From Ensifer adhaerens (lineage in GTDB: Bacteria; Pseudomonadota; Alphaproteobacteria; Rhizobiales; Rhizobiaceae), in contig NZ_CP118611.1 of assembly GCF_028993555.1 (NCBI RefSeq), positions 1,606,001-1,670,000 of the forward strand: a stretch of DNA of 64,000 nt. The letters run 5' to 3'. The first letter of the stretch is position 1, and each line of letters starts with the position of its first letter. Positions 16,547 through 26,059 of the stretch are shown here, piece after piece. Both the position numbers and the translations under genes were made by a program. The notes under the pieces were generated by a model. That model saw only the letters and a list, made by a program, of their open reading frames with translations, was not told the origin of the DNA and made no database searches.

Positions 16547-17332
16547 TTATGAATCGGCGACGATCAAAGCCGGACCTTTGCGCTCCAACGCCTCGCGGAT
16601 CGCCTCGGGGGGATTCCGATCGACGATCACCCCGGCCGCTGCCTCGAAGCGCGGAATGCGCAGCGGCGTCAGCCGCCCGAACTTGGAGCTGTCGAGCAAG
16701 AAATAGGCTTTGGCCGCCGTTACCACCATGCGCGAGCGCTGTTCGGCGCCGCTGCGGGTAAAGTCGGTCACCTCGCCGTCCGGCGACAGCCCGCCGCCAC
16801 CGAGAAAGGCGACATCGACACGGAAATGATTGATGGCCTCGAGCGCGTCGATGCCGACGGCCGCCTCCTCGTCCGGATCAATCTCACCGCCGAGCATATG
16901 CACGCGCACCAGAGCCTGACGGCACATCAAGAGCGCAATCGACAGAGAAGTCGTACAAATCGTTAGGTTTTTCCGCCCTGATAACGCATGGGCGACCGCC
17001 AAGGTCGTGGTACCGGAATCCAGGAAGATCACCATGCCGTCGCGCACCAGTTCCGCCGCCGCACGGCCGATCGCCGCTTTCGGCCCGGCGTTTTCCTCGC
17101 GCCGCTCGACAAAGGCCGCCTCGGTCGGCTCGAACAGGGTTGCGCCGCCGTGCACGAGATCGAGCTGGCCGCGATCGGCAAGCAGCTTCAGATCCCGCCT
17201 TATCGTCTGGCGCGAGACGTCGAAGAATTCCGCAAGCTCGGTGATACCCACGGTGCCGTCGGCCGCGAGACGCCTGAGGATTTCGCCGTGACGGCGCGGA
17301 GCGAGGGCTCGGGTGCTTTGAGTGTCGGACAT
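16547..17332 (-). CDS. DeoR/GlpR-family transcriptional regulator
   Basis: A 261-residue DeoR-family regulator. The N-terminal helix-turn-helix has the family pattern RRHGEILRRLAADGTVGITE followed by FDVSRQTIRRDLKLL. The C-terminal sensor domain (about 80-240) contains the conserved FLDSGTTTLAVAHAL phosphate-sugar-binding motif. Start 17332 gives the usual family length; an ATG at 17359 would add nine residues. It lies directly upstream of the FAD/GcvT gene on the same strand and may be cotranscribed with it. DeoR proteins usually repress and respond to a phosphorylated intermediate. Confidence 0.88.
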   Translation of the reverse strand: MSDTQSTRALAPRRHGEILRRLAADGTVGITELAEFFDVSRQTIRRDLKLLADRGQLDLVHGGATLFEPTEAAFVERREENAGPKAAIGRAAAELVRDGMVIFLDSGTTTLAVAHALSGRKNLTICTTSLSIALLMCRQALVRVHMLGGEIDPDEEAAVGIDALEAINHFRVDVAFLGGGGLSPDGEVTDFTRSGAEQRSRMVVTAAKAYFLLDSSKFGRLTPLRIPRFEAAAGVIVDRNPPEAIREALERKGPALIVADS

Positions 17333-17474
17333 GGAACCACTGTGTTCATTTTTGTCCATTTGGCAAGCCGCGCCACAGGCACGCGCCCCTACAAGCCGGA
17401 AGGAACCAGCTTCTGATGCGAAAACACCGGGAATTTTCCTCTCTGGCTGCTGAAACCGCCTTGGCAAGGGCTCG

Positions 17475-17494
17475 TTATGTTGCATAATGTAACT
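17475..17494. promoter_or_regulatory. Palindrome in the DeoR/GlxA divergent promoter region
   Basis: TTATG-TTG-CATAA (17475-17487) is a perfect inverted repeat directly followed by TGTAACT. It lies in the 212-bp gap between the divergent deoR-type and glxA-type genes, 50-70 bases before the GlxA start. It could serve either regulator. Confidence 0.4.
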
Positions 17495-17544
17495 ATTCTT
17501 TCCAACTCGCAACACCCACGACCTCTCGTGATCAGGAAGAAACA

Positions 17545-18582
17545 ATGCAGCAGGCAACCGCACCGGTCCGCCACTTCACCTTCTATCTGCTCGATGGTTT
17601 TGCCCTGCATGGCTTTTCCGCAGCGATCGAAGGGCTGCGCCTGGCCAATGACGTGGCCGGGCGCCCGGTCTATCACTGGCACGTTGTAACGGCAGATGGC
17701 TCACCCGCCGCCTCATCCTGCGGCACACGCCTTGCTGCGGCCGGACCTCTTTCGGATGAGCGCGGCCGGTTCCGCCGCGGTGAACGGCCGGGCTTCGTCG
17801 TCATCTGCGGCAGCCGCACGAAACCACCCGCCGACCGGGCTCTGGAGGCCTGGATTCGGTTATGCGCCCGCAGTCAGGTGCACCTCGCAGGGCTTGCCGG
17901 CGGCGTCTACTGTCTGGCTCGCGCAGGCCTGCTCGACGGACGCCGATGTGCGGTGCACTGGGAACATTTCCCGGATTTCTCCGAGCGCTTCTTCATGTCC
18001 GAGGCGCGGCAGACCGCGTTCGAGATCGATGGCGGCATCTACACCTGCGCCGGCGGCAATGCGCCCTTCGACATGGTCTTGCGCATCATCGAAACAGACC
18101 TCGGCCAGGAGGTGACCAACCGGATCTGCGAGGCGGCGCTCTGCGAACGGCTGCGCGAGACGGGCGAGCGCCAGCGGCTGCCGCTGCAGGCGCGCCTTGG
18201 CATCGACAACCCGTCGCTGATCCGGATCGTCGAGCAAATGGAGGCCAACATCCTCGAACCGATGAAGCTTGGCGACATGTCGCCCGCGACCGGCCTTTCA
18301 AGGCGTCAGATGGAACGCCTGTTTCGCAAGGAAATGGGCCGCACGCCGGCGCGGTACTATCTCGATCTCAGGCTGGAACGCGCCCATCTGCTGCTACTCA
18401 CCTCGTCGCTCCCGGTCATCGAGATCGCGGTCGCCTGCGGCTTTTCCACCGCCTCACATTTTTCCCGCACCTATCGCGAACGCTACGGCCTGACGCCGCA
18501 ACGCACGCGTCTTGCGGAAATGGAACGGCTGCGCGCGGGACGAGACTGCAGGGCAGAGATTGAAGAACGGCACGTAGCGTAA
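17545..18582 (+). CDS. GlxA-type AraC-family regulator with DJ-1/PfpI domain
   Basis: A 345-residue regulator with an amidotransferase-like DJ-1/PfpI domain (about residues 10-180) and a C-terminal AraC double helix-turn-helix (about 220-320). The second HTH ends in the typical FSTASHFSRTYRERYGLTP. The ATG follows AGGAAG. Members of this class (for example GbdR and SouR) activate glycine betaine, dimethylglycine and sarcosine catabolism. This fits the FAD/GcvT gene 1 kb away, but the assignment is inference. Confidence 0.9.
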   Translation: MQQATAPVRHFTFYLLDGFALHGFSAAIEGLRLANDVAGRPVYHWHVVTADGSPAASSCGTRLAAAGPLSDERGRFRRGERPGFVVICGSRTKPPADRALEAWIRLCARSQVHLAGLAGGVYCLARAGLLDGRRCAVHWEHFPDFSERFFMSEARQTAFEIDGGIYTCAGGNAPFDMVLRIIETDLGQEVTNRICEAALCERLRETGERQRLPLQARLGIDNPSLIRIVEQMEANILEPMKLGDMSPATGLSRRQMERLFRKEMGRTPARYYLDLRLERAHLLLLTSSLPVIEIAVACGFSTASHFSRTYRERYGLTPQRTRLAEMERLRAGRDCRAEIEERHVA

Positions 18583-18596
18583 TCGAACAAAGCAAA

Positions 18597-18626
18597 GCGC
18601 CTGCCTTCGCGCAGGAAGGCAGGCGC
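18597..18626. terminator. Bidirectional terminator hairpin
   Basis: A perfect 12-bp stem (GCGCCTGCCTTC with GAAGGCAGGCGC) and 6-base loop sit between the convergent GlxA-type gene and the phosphonate permease gene. The position suits termination from both sides. Confidence 0.7.
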
Positions 18627-18651
18627 ATCGAGTTGTTGGCCGGCAAACGGA

Positions 18652-20673
18652 TTAGCGCCAGGCCTGGGTGCGGGCGAGCGGTCCGCGCGCGATCAGCGCG
18701 TGGACAAGCTTGGCCGCGACATTGGTGTAGAAGATCATCATGCCCATGGCCGCGGCCGGCGCTATGTCGCCGGCATCGTCCATGTTGAGCACCGCGACCG
18801 AGGCAAGCTTGGTATCCGTCGAATAGAGGAATACCACCGCCGAGACCGTCGTCATCGCGTTGACGAAGAGATAGATCGCGATGTTGAGGATCGCCGGCAG
18901 GCAGACCGGCACCGTGACCCGGAAGAACAGCCGGTGGAACGGCTGCTTGAGCGAGGCAGCGACGGATTCGAACTCCGGATCCATCTGCTTCAGCGCCGTC
19001 AGCGCCGTCAGATGCGCGACCGTATAGAAGTGCGTCACAGTCGACACGACCAGGATCGCCATCGTGCCGTAAATCGGGTGCAGTGGATTGGCCGGATTGT
19101 TGAAGAAGAAGATATAGGCAAGCCCGAGCACCATGCCGGGCACGGCCATCGGCATCATCGCCAGGAAATGGAAGACGCCGCGGCCGAGGCGAAAACCGTC
19201 GGCCTTTTCCACCATATAGGCGCCGGCGAAGACGACGACCGAGCCGAACAGTGCCGTCAAAAGCGCGAGCCGGATCGAATTGCTGTAGGCAGCCCAGCCT
19301 CCGCCGTCCATCAGGTCGAAAGCGAAGTTCTTGGACGTCAGTGTCAGGTCATAGGGCCAGAACTTCACCACCGCTGCGATCTGGCACATGGCGATCATGC
19401 CGAGGATGAAGAGGCTGACGAGGCAGGCAAAGGCAAAGCAAAGCCCATCCGCGCGAGCATTGCGTTTCGGCGTATAGGGTACCGCACGCGCCGACAGCAG
19501 CGCCACCTGCCGCTTCTGCATGTGCCGGTCGACGACAAAGGCAAGCACTGCCGGTACCAGCAGGATGACGGAGACGACAGCGCCCATCTCGAAATTCTGC
19601 TGCCCGATCACCTGCTTGTAGATGTCGACGGCCAGCATGCCGTACTGCCCGCCGATCACCTTGGGCAAACCGAAGTCGGTGATGACAAGCGTGAAGACGA
19701 CGAAGGCAGCAGAGACGATACCGAAGCGCGCGCCGGGGACCGTTACAGTCGTGAAGGTGCGCCACTTGCTGGCTTTGAGCGACGCGGCAGCCTCATAGTG
19801 CCGGGCATCGGCAATGGAGAGCGCCGTCAGGATGATCAGAAAGGCGTGCGGCAGGGTGAAGAAGATCGAGCCGATGACGATGCCGATCGGCCCGTAGATC
19901 GAATAGCCGAGGAGCCAATCCCTGAAGATGCCCTGGTTGCCGAAGAGATAGACGAGCGCAATGCCCGGCAGCAGCGACGGCACGAGGATCGGGATCGTCA
20001 GGATGCCGCGGAACAGACCCTTGAGCGGCATGCAGCTGCGCGTCAGGCCATAGGCAAGCGCAAAGGCGATCGAGATCGTGAACACCGTGCTGATTACCGC
20101 CATCAGCACGGAATTGTAGATCGACTGCGCAAGCGCAGGCGTCGAGAAATAGGTGGTGAAGTTCGTGAAACCCAGCGCGCGCGCAGGGCGCAGCACGACG
20201 CGCCGGAACGTGCCGGAATCGTATTCCCGCCACTCCGTCCCCTTTTCGAGCGTGGAGCCGACGAGGAAGGCCGCATCGTCGGTCGTGCCGCGAATGCGGT
20301 AGTGGACCGGACTGCGGAACTTGAAATCCAGGAAGAATTTTGTGGCCGCCAGCCGTCCGTCGGAATTGCTGGAAAGCTCGGCCTCCGTCACTGCCCCGAG
20401 CTCTCGATTGAGATCGGCGGCACGGACGACAGGCCCCCAGTTCGCCCCCGTTTCGTCGCTCACCTGGAATTCGAAAGCCGAAAGCTCGAACCGGTAGGTC
20501 GACAGCGACTTCGACAGCATGACGAAGAGCGGCGCGCCGAGCGCGACCACCAGATAGAGCCCGATGACCGCCATGAAGCCGAGCTTGATGCGGTCGTCCC
20601 GCGAGGCTTGCTGGCGCAAACGCTTGCCGATCAGGGGAAGATGGGGCGCTTCGAGGACCATGTTCATCGTCAC
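18652..20673 (-). CDS. Phosphonate-type ABC permease, two permease domains in one chain
   Basis: A 673-residue fusion of two BPD-transport permease domains, each with its own EAA loop: EAAASLKASKWRTFTTVTVPG in the first half and ESVAASLKQPFHRLFFRVTV in the second. Such single-chain permeases occur in iron-type and 2-aminoethylphosphonate importers. Unusually, about 125 hydrophilic residues (roughly 55-180) lie between the first and second membrane segments and should face the periplasm. The start overlaps the ATPase stop (ATGA). It is the last gene of the binding protein-ATPase-permease operon beside phnY-phnA-phnW, so 2-aminoethylphosphonate or a related phosphonate is the likely substrate. 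Confidence 0.88.
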   Translation of the reverse strand: MTMNMVLEAPHLPLIGKRLRQQASRDDRIKLGFMAVIGLYLVVALGAPLFVMLSKSLSTYRFELSAFEFQVSDETGANWGPVVRAADLNRELGAVTEAELSSNSDGRLAATKFFLDFKFRSPVHYRIRGTTDDAAFLVGSTLEKGTEWREYDSGTFRRVVLRPARALGFTNFTTYFSTPALAQSIYNSVLMAVISTVFTISIAFALAYGLTRSCMPLKGLFRGILTIPILVPSLLPGIALVYLFGNQGIFRDWLLGYSIYGPIGIVIGSIFFTLPHAFLIILTALSIADARHYEAAASLKASKWRTFTTVTVPGARFGIVSAAFVVFTLVITDFGLPKVIGGQYGMLAVDIYKQVIGQQNFEMGAVVSVILLVPAVLAFVVDRHMQKRQVALLSARAVPYTPKRNARADGLCFAFACLVSLFILGMIAMCQIAAVVKFWPYDLTLTSKNFAFDLMDGGGWAAYSNSIRLALLTALFGSVVVFAGAYMVEKADGFRLGRGVFHFLAMMPMAVPGMVLGLAYIFFFNNPANPLHPIYGTMAILVVSTVTHFYTVAHLTALTALKQMDPEFESVAASLKQPFHRLFFRVTVPVCLPAILNIAIYLFVNAMTTVSAVVFLYSTDTKLASVAVLNMDDAGDIAPAAAMGMMIFYTNVAAKLVHALIARGPLARTQAWR

Positions 20674-21845
20674 GCACCCCTCGGATAAAGCAACAGGCGC
20701 TCGCGCGGGATTTCCACCTGAATGGCACCACCCGTTTCGATGCTGAGGCGCCTGACGGCATTGACGGAGAAATCGGCGACGAGCGTCCGCTCGCCGAGGC
20801 GTGGTGCGGTGAGGCGCGTGCGCCAGAACATGCCGAGGAACTCCATCTCGCGCACCTCGGCGTCGATCAGGTTCTGCGGTGTTGTCGGCCGGTCGCTCCC
20901 GTTGGCGGCATGCGCATCGGCGCCGTGCGGGATAATGTCCACCGGGCGGACAACGGCGGTTGCCGCGTGGCCCGTCAAGAAATCCTCCGTCGAGCAGCGG
21001 AAGGCCGAGTGGCCGATCTCGACCTCGCCATCGCCGGCAACCCGTGCCGGGAACTGGTTGGTCTCGCCGATGAAGTCGGCGACGAACAGCGTTTCGGGGT
21101 GGCGGTAGATGTCGGTGGGCGAGCCGACCTGCTCGATGACGCCGTGGTTCATCACGACGATGCGGTCGGCCATGGCGAGCGCCTCTTCCTGGTCGTGGGT
21201 GACCATGATGGTGGTGACGCCGAGCTTTCTTTGCAGCGCCTTGATCTCGTGGCGAAGATGCACGCGGACCTTGGCGTCGAGCGCTGACAGCGGCTCGTCA
21301 AGCAGCAGCAGCCCCGGTGAGATGGCGATGGCGCGGGCAAGCGCGATGCGTTGCTGCTGGCCGCCGGAAAGCTGGGCCGGATACTTCTTGCCATGGGCCG
21401 ACAGGCCGACCGTCTCCAGCAATTCGGCCACACGGGATGCGACCCCCGCCTTCGAGCGGCCGGTATTTTCCAGGCCGAAGGCGATGTTCTGCTCGATCGT
21501 GAGATTGGGGAAGAGCGCATAGGACTGGAAGACGATGCCGTAGTCGCGACTGGAGGCCGGCAGCGTCGAAATGTTGCGGCCGTCCTGCAGGATGGTCCCT
21601 TGCGTCTGCAGGTCGAGACCGGCGATTGCCCGAAGCAACGTCGTCTTGCCGCAGCCGGAGGGCCCAAGGAAACAGACGAACTCGCCCCTGCCGATCGACA
21701 GTGAAATGTCGCGCAGCGCGACGAAATCGCCATAGGTCTTCCAGAGATCCGAGATCTGCAGGTATGGAGCCGGCTCCGCGGCCGCGTCATCGGCGAAGTG
21801 CTGACGGCTGGTGGGCGTCGGTTCGATCGACAGGGCATGCCTCAT
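20670..21845 (-). CDS. Phosphonate-type ABC transporter ATP-binding protein (PhnT-like)
   Basis: A 391-residue ATPase with Walker A GPSGCGKTT, signature [15 protein letters not shown], Walker B LLLLDEPLSALD and the H-switch in MVTHDQ. It has a C-terminal TOBE-like region. The ATG at 21845 follows GGAG; the TTG two codons before it is less likely. It sits between the binding protein and the fused permease and should drive import for the adjacent phosphonate pathway. Confidence 0.9.
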   Translation of the reverse strand: MRHALSIEPTPTSRQHFADDAAAEPAPYLQISDLWKTYGDFVALRDISLSIGRGEFVCFLGPSGCGKTTLLRAIAGLDLQTQGTILQDGRNISTLPASSRDYGIVFQSYALFPNLTIEQNIAFGLENTGRSKAGVASRVAELLETVGLSAHGKKYPAQLSGGQQQRIALARAIAISPGLLLLDEPLSALDAKVRVHLRHEIKALQRKLGVTTIMVTHDQEEALAMADRIVVMNHGVIEQVGSPTDIYRHPETLFVADFIGETNQFPARVAGDGEVEIGHSAFRCSTEDFLTGHAATAVVRPVDIIPHGADAHAANGSDRPTTPQNLIDAEVREMEFLGMFWRTRLTAPRLGERTLVADFSVNAVRRLSIETGGAIQVEIPRERLLLYPRGA

Positions 21846-21890
21846 CTGCAAGCTCCGCTGGCTTGAGGGATTTCTTTAAGAGAATGCGAT

Positions 21891-21918
21891 CGGGCGCAGC
21901 GCGATCGCGCTACGCCCG
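21891..21918 (-). terminator. Hairpin after the phosphonate binding-protein gene
   Basis: CGGGCG (21891-21896) pairs with CGCCCG (21913-21918) around an inner palindrome AGCGCGATCGCGCT, with one mismatch between them. It stands between the binding-protein and ATPase genes and has no T-tract, so it is likely a stabilising or partial termination structure. Confidence 0.45.
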
Positions 21919-21929
21919 GACGATCAGGC

Positions 21930-22952
21930 TCAGCTCTTCGGCTCGGACTTGGCGTCGTAACGCTTCTGCCATTCCTTGAGGATTTCCGCGCGGTTGTTGG
22001 CGGCCCATTCGAAATCGTTGACGATCATCCTGGAAGCAATGTCGTCGGGCAGGTGCTCGACCTGCTTGGCGACACCCGGATAGGCAACGACGGCATAACC
22101 GGCATTGTACATCTCGTTGGCTTCCTTGGTGACCGACCAGTCGACGAGCGTCTTGGCCGCTTCGAGGTTCGCCGTGCCGGCGATGATCGCCGTCGCCTCC
22201 GCCTCCCAGCCAGAGCCTTCCGCGGGGAAGATGATGTCGATCGGCGCGCCCGCACTCTTGGCCTTGGCGCCCGGGAATTCGAAGGACACGCCAATCACCG
22301 CCTCGCCGGCGCCTGCCATCTTGCACGGCTTGGAGCCGGAATGGGTGTAGGCGGAGATGTTCTGGTGGAGCTTGTCCATGAAGTCCCAGGCCTTCTCCTC
22401 ACCCCACATCTGCATCCAGCCCGAGACGTCGAGGAAACCGGTACCCGAGGATGCCGGGTTCGGCATCACCACATGGCCCCTGTATTCGGGCTTCGTCAGG
22501 TCTTTCCAACTCGTCGGCGGCGTGAGGCCGAGCTTTTCACCCTCGACCGTGTTGTAACAAAGGGCTGCGACATAGGCGTCCATGCCGACCCAGCTCGGCG
22601 GCGTGTCCTTGTCGACGAATTTCGGGTCGAGCGCCTCGACGCCCTTGGGCTGGTAAGGCTCCAGCATGCCTTCGGTTTTAAGCAGAAGCAGCGAGGTGGC
22701 GGCGAGCCCCCAGACGACGTCCGCCTGCGGATTGTCCTTTTCGGCAAGCAGCTTGGCGGTCATGACGCCGGTGGAATCGCGCACCCAGTTGATCTTGATA
22801 TCCGGGTGGGCCTTTTCGAACGTCGCCTTGTAGCGGTCGAGGTCGACGGCTTCGACGGCGGTGTAAACGGTGAGCTGCGTTTCAGCGGCAGCGATGGCAG
22901 GAAGCACAGCGGAAACGGCGCCGGCAAGCACAAAGAGCATGCGTCTGTTCAT
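21930..22952 (-). CDS. Phosphonate ABC transporter substrate-binding protein (PhnS-like)
   Basis: A 340-residue extracellular binding protein of the COG1840/PhnS2 type. The signal peptide runs MNRRMLFVLAGAVSAVLPAI with cleavage near AAA-ET. The mature protein starts LTVYTAVEAVDLDRYKATFE. It heads the importer operon, behind a 364-nt gap from phnY. Its neighbours point to 2-aminoethylphosphonate as ligand, but the fold is shared with iron-binding proteins and specificity cannot be read directly. Confidence 0.87.
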   Translation of the reverse strand: MNRRMLFVLAGAVSAVLPAIAAAETQLTVYTAVEAVDLDRYKATFEKAHPDIKINWVRDSTGVMTAKLLAEKDNPQADVVWGLAATSLLLLKTEGMLEPYQPKGVEALDPKFVDKDTPPSWVGMDAYVAALCYNTVEGEKLGLTPPTSWKDLTKPEYRGHVVMPNPASSGTGFLDVSGWMQMWGEEKAWDFMDKLHQNISAYTHSGSKPCKMAGAGEAVIGVSFEFPGAKAKSAGAPIDIIFPAEGSGWEAEATAIIAGTANLEAAKTLVDWSVTKEANEMYNAGYAVVAYPGVAKQVEHLPDDIASRMIVNDFEWAANNRAEILKEWQKRYDAKSEPKS

Positions 22953-23254
22953 GATTGAAGTTCTCCTCTGAGGTCCTGGTAAAACCGGGGAAGCGCGGCG
23001 GGCAATCTTGTCGTTACCCTCTTGTGATCGGCTTCGGGAAGCATTCTGCGCAGCGGTTTCCTGTAAGTAAAATTTATTATTCTTATCGATCAGAAGATTA
23101 AAACTATGGGTGCTCTGCCGCAGAACTGGGCATGACAAGCCGCAATTGATCAAGGCGATGGCAGCTTTCAATACAACTTCGCACGATCTGCTGACTGAAG
23201 AGGCAGATCTAAGATTGCGCTCCGATGACGATGCTGTGAGACGCACCGGACCAT
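22953..23254. other. Upstream region of the phosphonate importer operon
   Basis: About 300 bases without a supported gene. An AT-rich block at 23062-23100 is the likely promoter area. A lone TTGTCAT on the minus strand near 23131-23137 resembles half of a Pho box, but the second half is missing. No copy of the AAATCGTTC motif seen before phnW is found here. Confidence 0.5.
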
Positions 23255-23283
23255 AAAAAAGGGAGCCGCCAAGGGCAGCTCCC
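23255..23283 (-). terminator. Rho-independent terminator of the phnW-phnA-phnY operon
   Basis: On the minus strand GGGAGC-TGCC pairs with GGC-GGCTCCC (one mismatch) at 23283-23261, directly followed by six T residues at 23260-23255. It lies 34 nt after the phnY stop. Confidence 0.85.
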
Positions 23284-23316
23284 AAAGGGGTGAATCAGCG
23301 GGGGAAACGCTTCAGA

Positions 23317-24771
23317 TCACCATGGCAAGGAGAATGTCTTGACGTTGGTAAAGCTCTTCATCGCCTCGATGACGCCTTCCTTGTAGCCGTTGCCCGAATC
23401 CTTGATGCCGCCGAAGGGGCTCATTTCGATGCGGTAGCCCGGCACTTCCCAGATGTTGACGGTGCCGACCTTCAGCCCGGCGATGTACTTCTGCATGCGC
23501 CGGAAATCGTTGGTGCAGACGCCGGAGGAAAGACCGAAGGCCGTCGAGTTGGAAAGCGCGATCAGCGCATCGTCGTCATCGGGTGCCCGTACGATCGGAA
23601 TGATTGGCGCAAAGGTTTCCTCCATCACCAGCTCGCTCGAATGCGCGACGCGGTCGACCACGATCGGCGGCAACAGGGCACCCTTCCGGCCGGGGTTGTA
23701 GAGGATCTCCGCCCCCTCTTCCGCCGCCTTCAACACGCGCTGTTCGAACACTTCCGCCGCGCGGGCATGCACGACAGTTCCAAGTTCGGTCGCCCGGTCC
23801 ATCGGATCGCCGAACTTCAGCTTCTTTGCCCGCTCCAGCACCAGCGGCACGAAGCGATCGGCGACGCTCTCCTGGCAGAGAATGCGTTTGACCGCCGTGC
23901 AGCGCTGGCCAGAATTCTTGGTCGCACCGGCCACGGCGAGATCCGCCGCTCTGGCGAGGTCGTCGTCGGAGAGATCGTTGAGGATGATCAGCGGGTCGTT
24001 GCCGCCAAGCTCCAGCACCTGCCGCTTGTAGTGGGCGTGCGCGGCAATCAGCTTGCCGACTGGAACGCTGCCGGTAAAAGTGATGAGGTCGAAGTTCGGG
24101 TTGTTGATCATCTCCATGCCGATATCGGCGGGCCAGCCGGTGACGACCGAGAGCATTTCGGGCGGCAGGCCGGCTTCATAGAGGATGTCGGCAAAGATCA
24201 GCGCCGTCATCGGCGTCAGTTCGGTCGGCTTCAGGACGACGCAATTGTTGGTCGCGACAGCCGGCGCCACCTTGTGTGCCACCATGTTGAGCGGATGGTT
24301 GAAGGGCGTGATCGCCGAAATGGCGGTCAAGGGTTCACGGGTGGTGAAGATCTTGCGCGCCTTGCCGTGCGGGGTGAGGTCGCAGGAGAAGATCTCGCCA
24401 TCGTCGTGGATGCACATCTGCCCGGAGAGCGTCAGCACGTCGAAGGCGCGACCCACTTCGTAAAGCGAATCCTGCTTGGAGATGCCGAGCTCCAGCGTGA
24501 TCAGATCGGAAATCTCCTCCTTGCGGGCGACGAGCAGGTCCGCGGCCTTGAGCAGGATGCGCTGACGCTCGTAGCGTGTCAGCTTCGGCTGGTAGGCCGC
24601 GGCGATCTCGAAGGCCTTGCGGGCATGCTCGGCGTTGCCCGCAGGTACCGTGCCGATGACGGCATCGTTGAAGGGATAGCGCACCTCGATGCGCCCCTCG
24701 GTATCAACCGCCTTGCCGGCGATCCGCATCGGCTCGTGGCGAATGGCGAACGTCGTTTCCACCTTGGTCAT
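23317..24771 (-). CDS. phnY: Phosphonoacetaldehyde dehydrogenase
   Basis: A 484-residue aldehyde dehydrogenase superfamily enzyme. Catalytic Cys291 is in [11 protein letters not shown], Glu254 in VLELGGNDP and Asn158 in ITPFNHPLN. In the PhnW-PhnY-PhnA route it oxidises phosphonoacetaldehyde to phosphonoacetate with NAD(P)+. It is 10 nt behind phnA in a phnW-phnA-phnY operon, which fixes its role among many ALDH paralogues. The ATG follows GGGAGG and a strong terminator follows the stop. Cytoplasmic, no signal. Confidence 0.93.
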   Translation of the reverse strand: MTKVETTFAIRHEPMRIAGKAVDTEGRIEVRYPFNDAVIGTVPAGNAEHARKAFEIAAAYQPKLTRYERQRILLKAADLLVARKEEISDLITLELGISKQDSLYEVGRAFDVLTLSGQMCIHDDGEIFSCDLTPHGKARKIFTTREPLTAISAITPFNHPLNMVAHKVAPAVATNNCVVLKPTELTPMTALIFADILYEAGLPPEMLSVVTGWPADIGMEMINNPNFDLITFTGSVPVGKLIAAHAHYKRQVLELGGNDPLIILNDLSDDDLARAADLAVAGATKNSGQRCTAVKRILCQESVADRFVPLVLERAKKLKFGDPMDRATELGTVVHARAAEVFEQRVLKAAEEGAEILYNPGRKGALLPPIVVDRVAHSSELVMEETFAPIIPIVRAPDDDDALIALSNSTAFGLSSGVCTNDFRRMQKYIAGLKVGTVNIWEVPGYRIEMSPFGGIKDSGNGYKEGVIEAMKSFTNVKTFSLPW

Positions 24772-24781
24772 CGCGTCCTCC

Positions 24782-26044
24782 CTAGTGTGCAGCCTGTGCC
24801 GCTGCGACGAGCGCGTAGAAGAACGCGTCGAAATTGCGCAGCGTGCCCGCCGTCTGAAGTTCGGGAAGCTTGCGGTTGGCGATGAACGGCACCTCCTGTT
24901 CGGTTAGCCCACCATGCGAGCGCAACGGCTCGTTGAGAGCTGCGAGATCGTGGCGGTGCTCACTGGTGCCGAGCGTCTTGTTTTCGGTCGAGATCAGCAC
25001 GAGGTCGCCGATGCGGTCGTCGGGAAGCTCGAAGCGCACGCAGGCCTCCGGGCGTGTAAGGACGACATCGATACCCTCGATCGCCTTCAGGAGCTCGATG
25101 ATTTCTTCCTTGTCGGCGCCTTCCGGCAGGTATGCCGTGGCAAAGGAGCCGAGCGCGCCATGATGCACGACATAGGGGTCGGTGATCGGCAGGATCACGC
25201 GCGCGGCGTCCTTGCCGAGCCATTGATCGAGCAGGTCCTGGACATAGACGACGTCGGGTGAACCGTCCGCCTTGTGTTTCGGCTTCATGCCGTGGTCGGC
25301 GGTGACGATGATCGCGGCACCGAGCGCATCCAGTTCGGTCAGGTACTTGTCGAACATCTCATAAAAGGAATTCGCCTGCGGCACGCCCGGCGCATATTTG
25401 TGCTGCACATAGTCGGTCGTCGTCAGGTACATGACGTCAGGACGGAACTCCTTCAGGAGCTTGACGCCGGCGGCAAAGACGAACTCGGAGAGATCAGCCG
25501 AATAGACTTCCGGCACCGGCCGGCCGAGCCAGGCCGAGGCATTGTCGAGACCATTTTCCGCCTTCGTCGTCTTGTCAGACTTTTCCGAGGAGAAGCAGAT
25601 CGCCCTGCCCTCGTCGAACTTGAGGCCGTGGCCGAGAAGCGCGCGCAACTTGTCCTTCGCCGTTACCACGGCCACCTTTGCACCGGCATCGTAAAACGCC
25701 TTGAAGATGGTGGGCGCGCGCAGGAAACGCGGGTCGTTCATCATCACTTCGTTGCCGGTCTGCGGCTCATAGAGATAGTTGCCGCAGATGCCGTGGATCG
25801 CCGGCGGCCGGCCGGTGGCAATGGAAAGATTGTTCGGGTTGGTGAAGCTCGGAATAACGCTCAGCGCCGTGCGCTCCGTGCCGGTCTTGCGAATGCGCTC
25901 GAGCGTCGGCATCAGCCCGGCTTTGATGGCCTCGTCGAGATAGGCCGGCTCGCAGCCGTCGAGGCAGATGGCGATGGCCGGAACCTTCGGCCACGGATAG
26001 GTGCGGCGGTTGGCGGTGACGGTGATCTTGGACATCTGGTTCAT
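24782..26044 (-). CDS. phnA: Phosphonoacetate hydrolase
   Basis: A 420-residue alkaline-phosphatase superfamily hydrolase that cleaves the C-P bond of phosphonoacetate to acetate and phosphate. The two-metal site is visible: Asp29 in CLDGCEPAY, nucleophile Thr68 in PSFTNPNN, Asp211 and His215 in TTDYVQHK, and Asp250-His251 in [10 protein letters not shown]. The start follows AAAGGA. It sits between phnW and phnY with 15 and 10 nt gaps. Not to be confused with the unrelated E. coli zinc-ribbon protein also called PhnA. Confidence 0.95.
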   Translation of the reverse strand: MNQMSKITVTANRRTYPWPKVPAIAICLDGCEPAYLDEAIKAGLMPTLERIRKTGTERTALSVIPSFTNPNNLSIATGRPPAIHGICGNYLYEPQTGNEVMMNDPRFLRAPTIFKAFYDAGAKVAVVTAKDKLRALLGHGLKFDEGRAICFSSEKSDKTTKAENGLDNASAWLGRPVPEVYSADLSEFVFAAGVKLLKEFRPDVMYLTTTDYVQHKYAPGVPQANSFYEMFDKYLTELDALGAAIIVTADHGMKPKHKADGSPDVVYVQDLLDQWLGKDAARVILPITDPYVVHHGALGSFATAYLPEGADKEEIIELLKAIEGIDVVLTRPEACVRFELPDDRIGDLVLISTENKTLGTSEHRHDLAALNEPLRSHGGLTEQEVPFIANRKLPELQTAGTLRNFDAFFYALVAAAQAAH

Positions 26045-26059
26045 TGCAATTTCCTTTGT

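Noticed and set aside
18700..20688. 662-codon plus-strand frame opposite the phosphonate permease
   Set aside because: Charge-rich (D/E/R/H) sequence is the expected antisense of membrane-segment codons, not a gene.
23131..23137. Pho-box-like half site before the phosphonate importer
   Set aside because: Only one TTGTCAT repeat is present; the 11-bp-spaced partner is missing, so PhoB control is not supported.
24782..26044. Possible C-P lyase link because of the name PhnA
   Set aside because: The protein is the alkaline-phosphatase-fold phosphonoacetate hydrolase; no phnG-M genes of the C-P lyase pathway are in the window.
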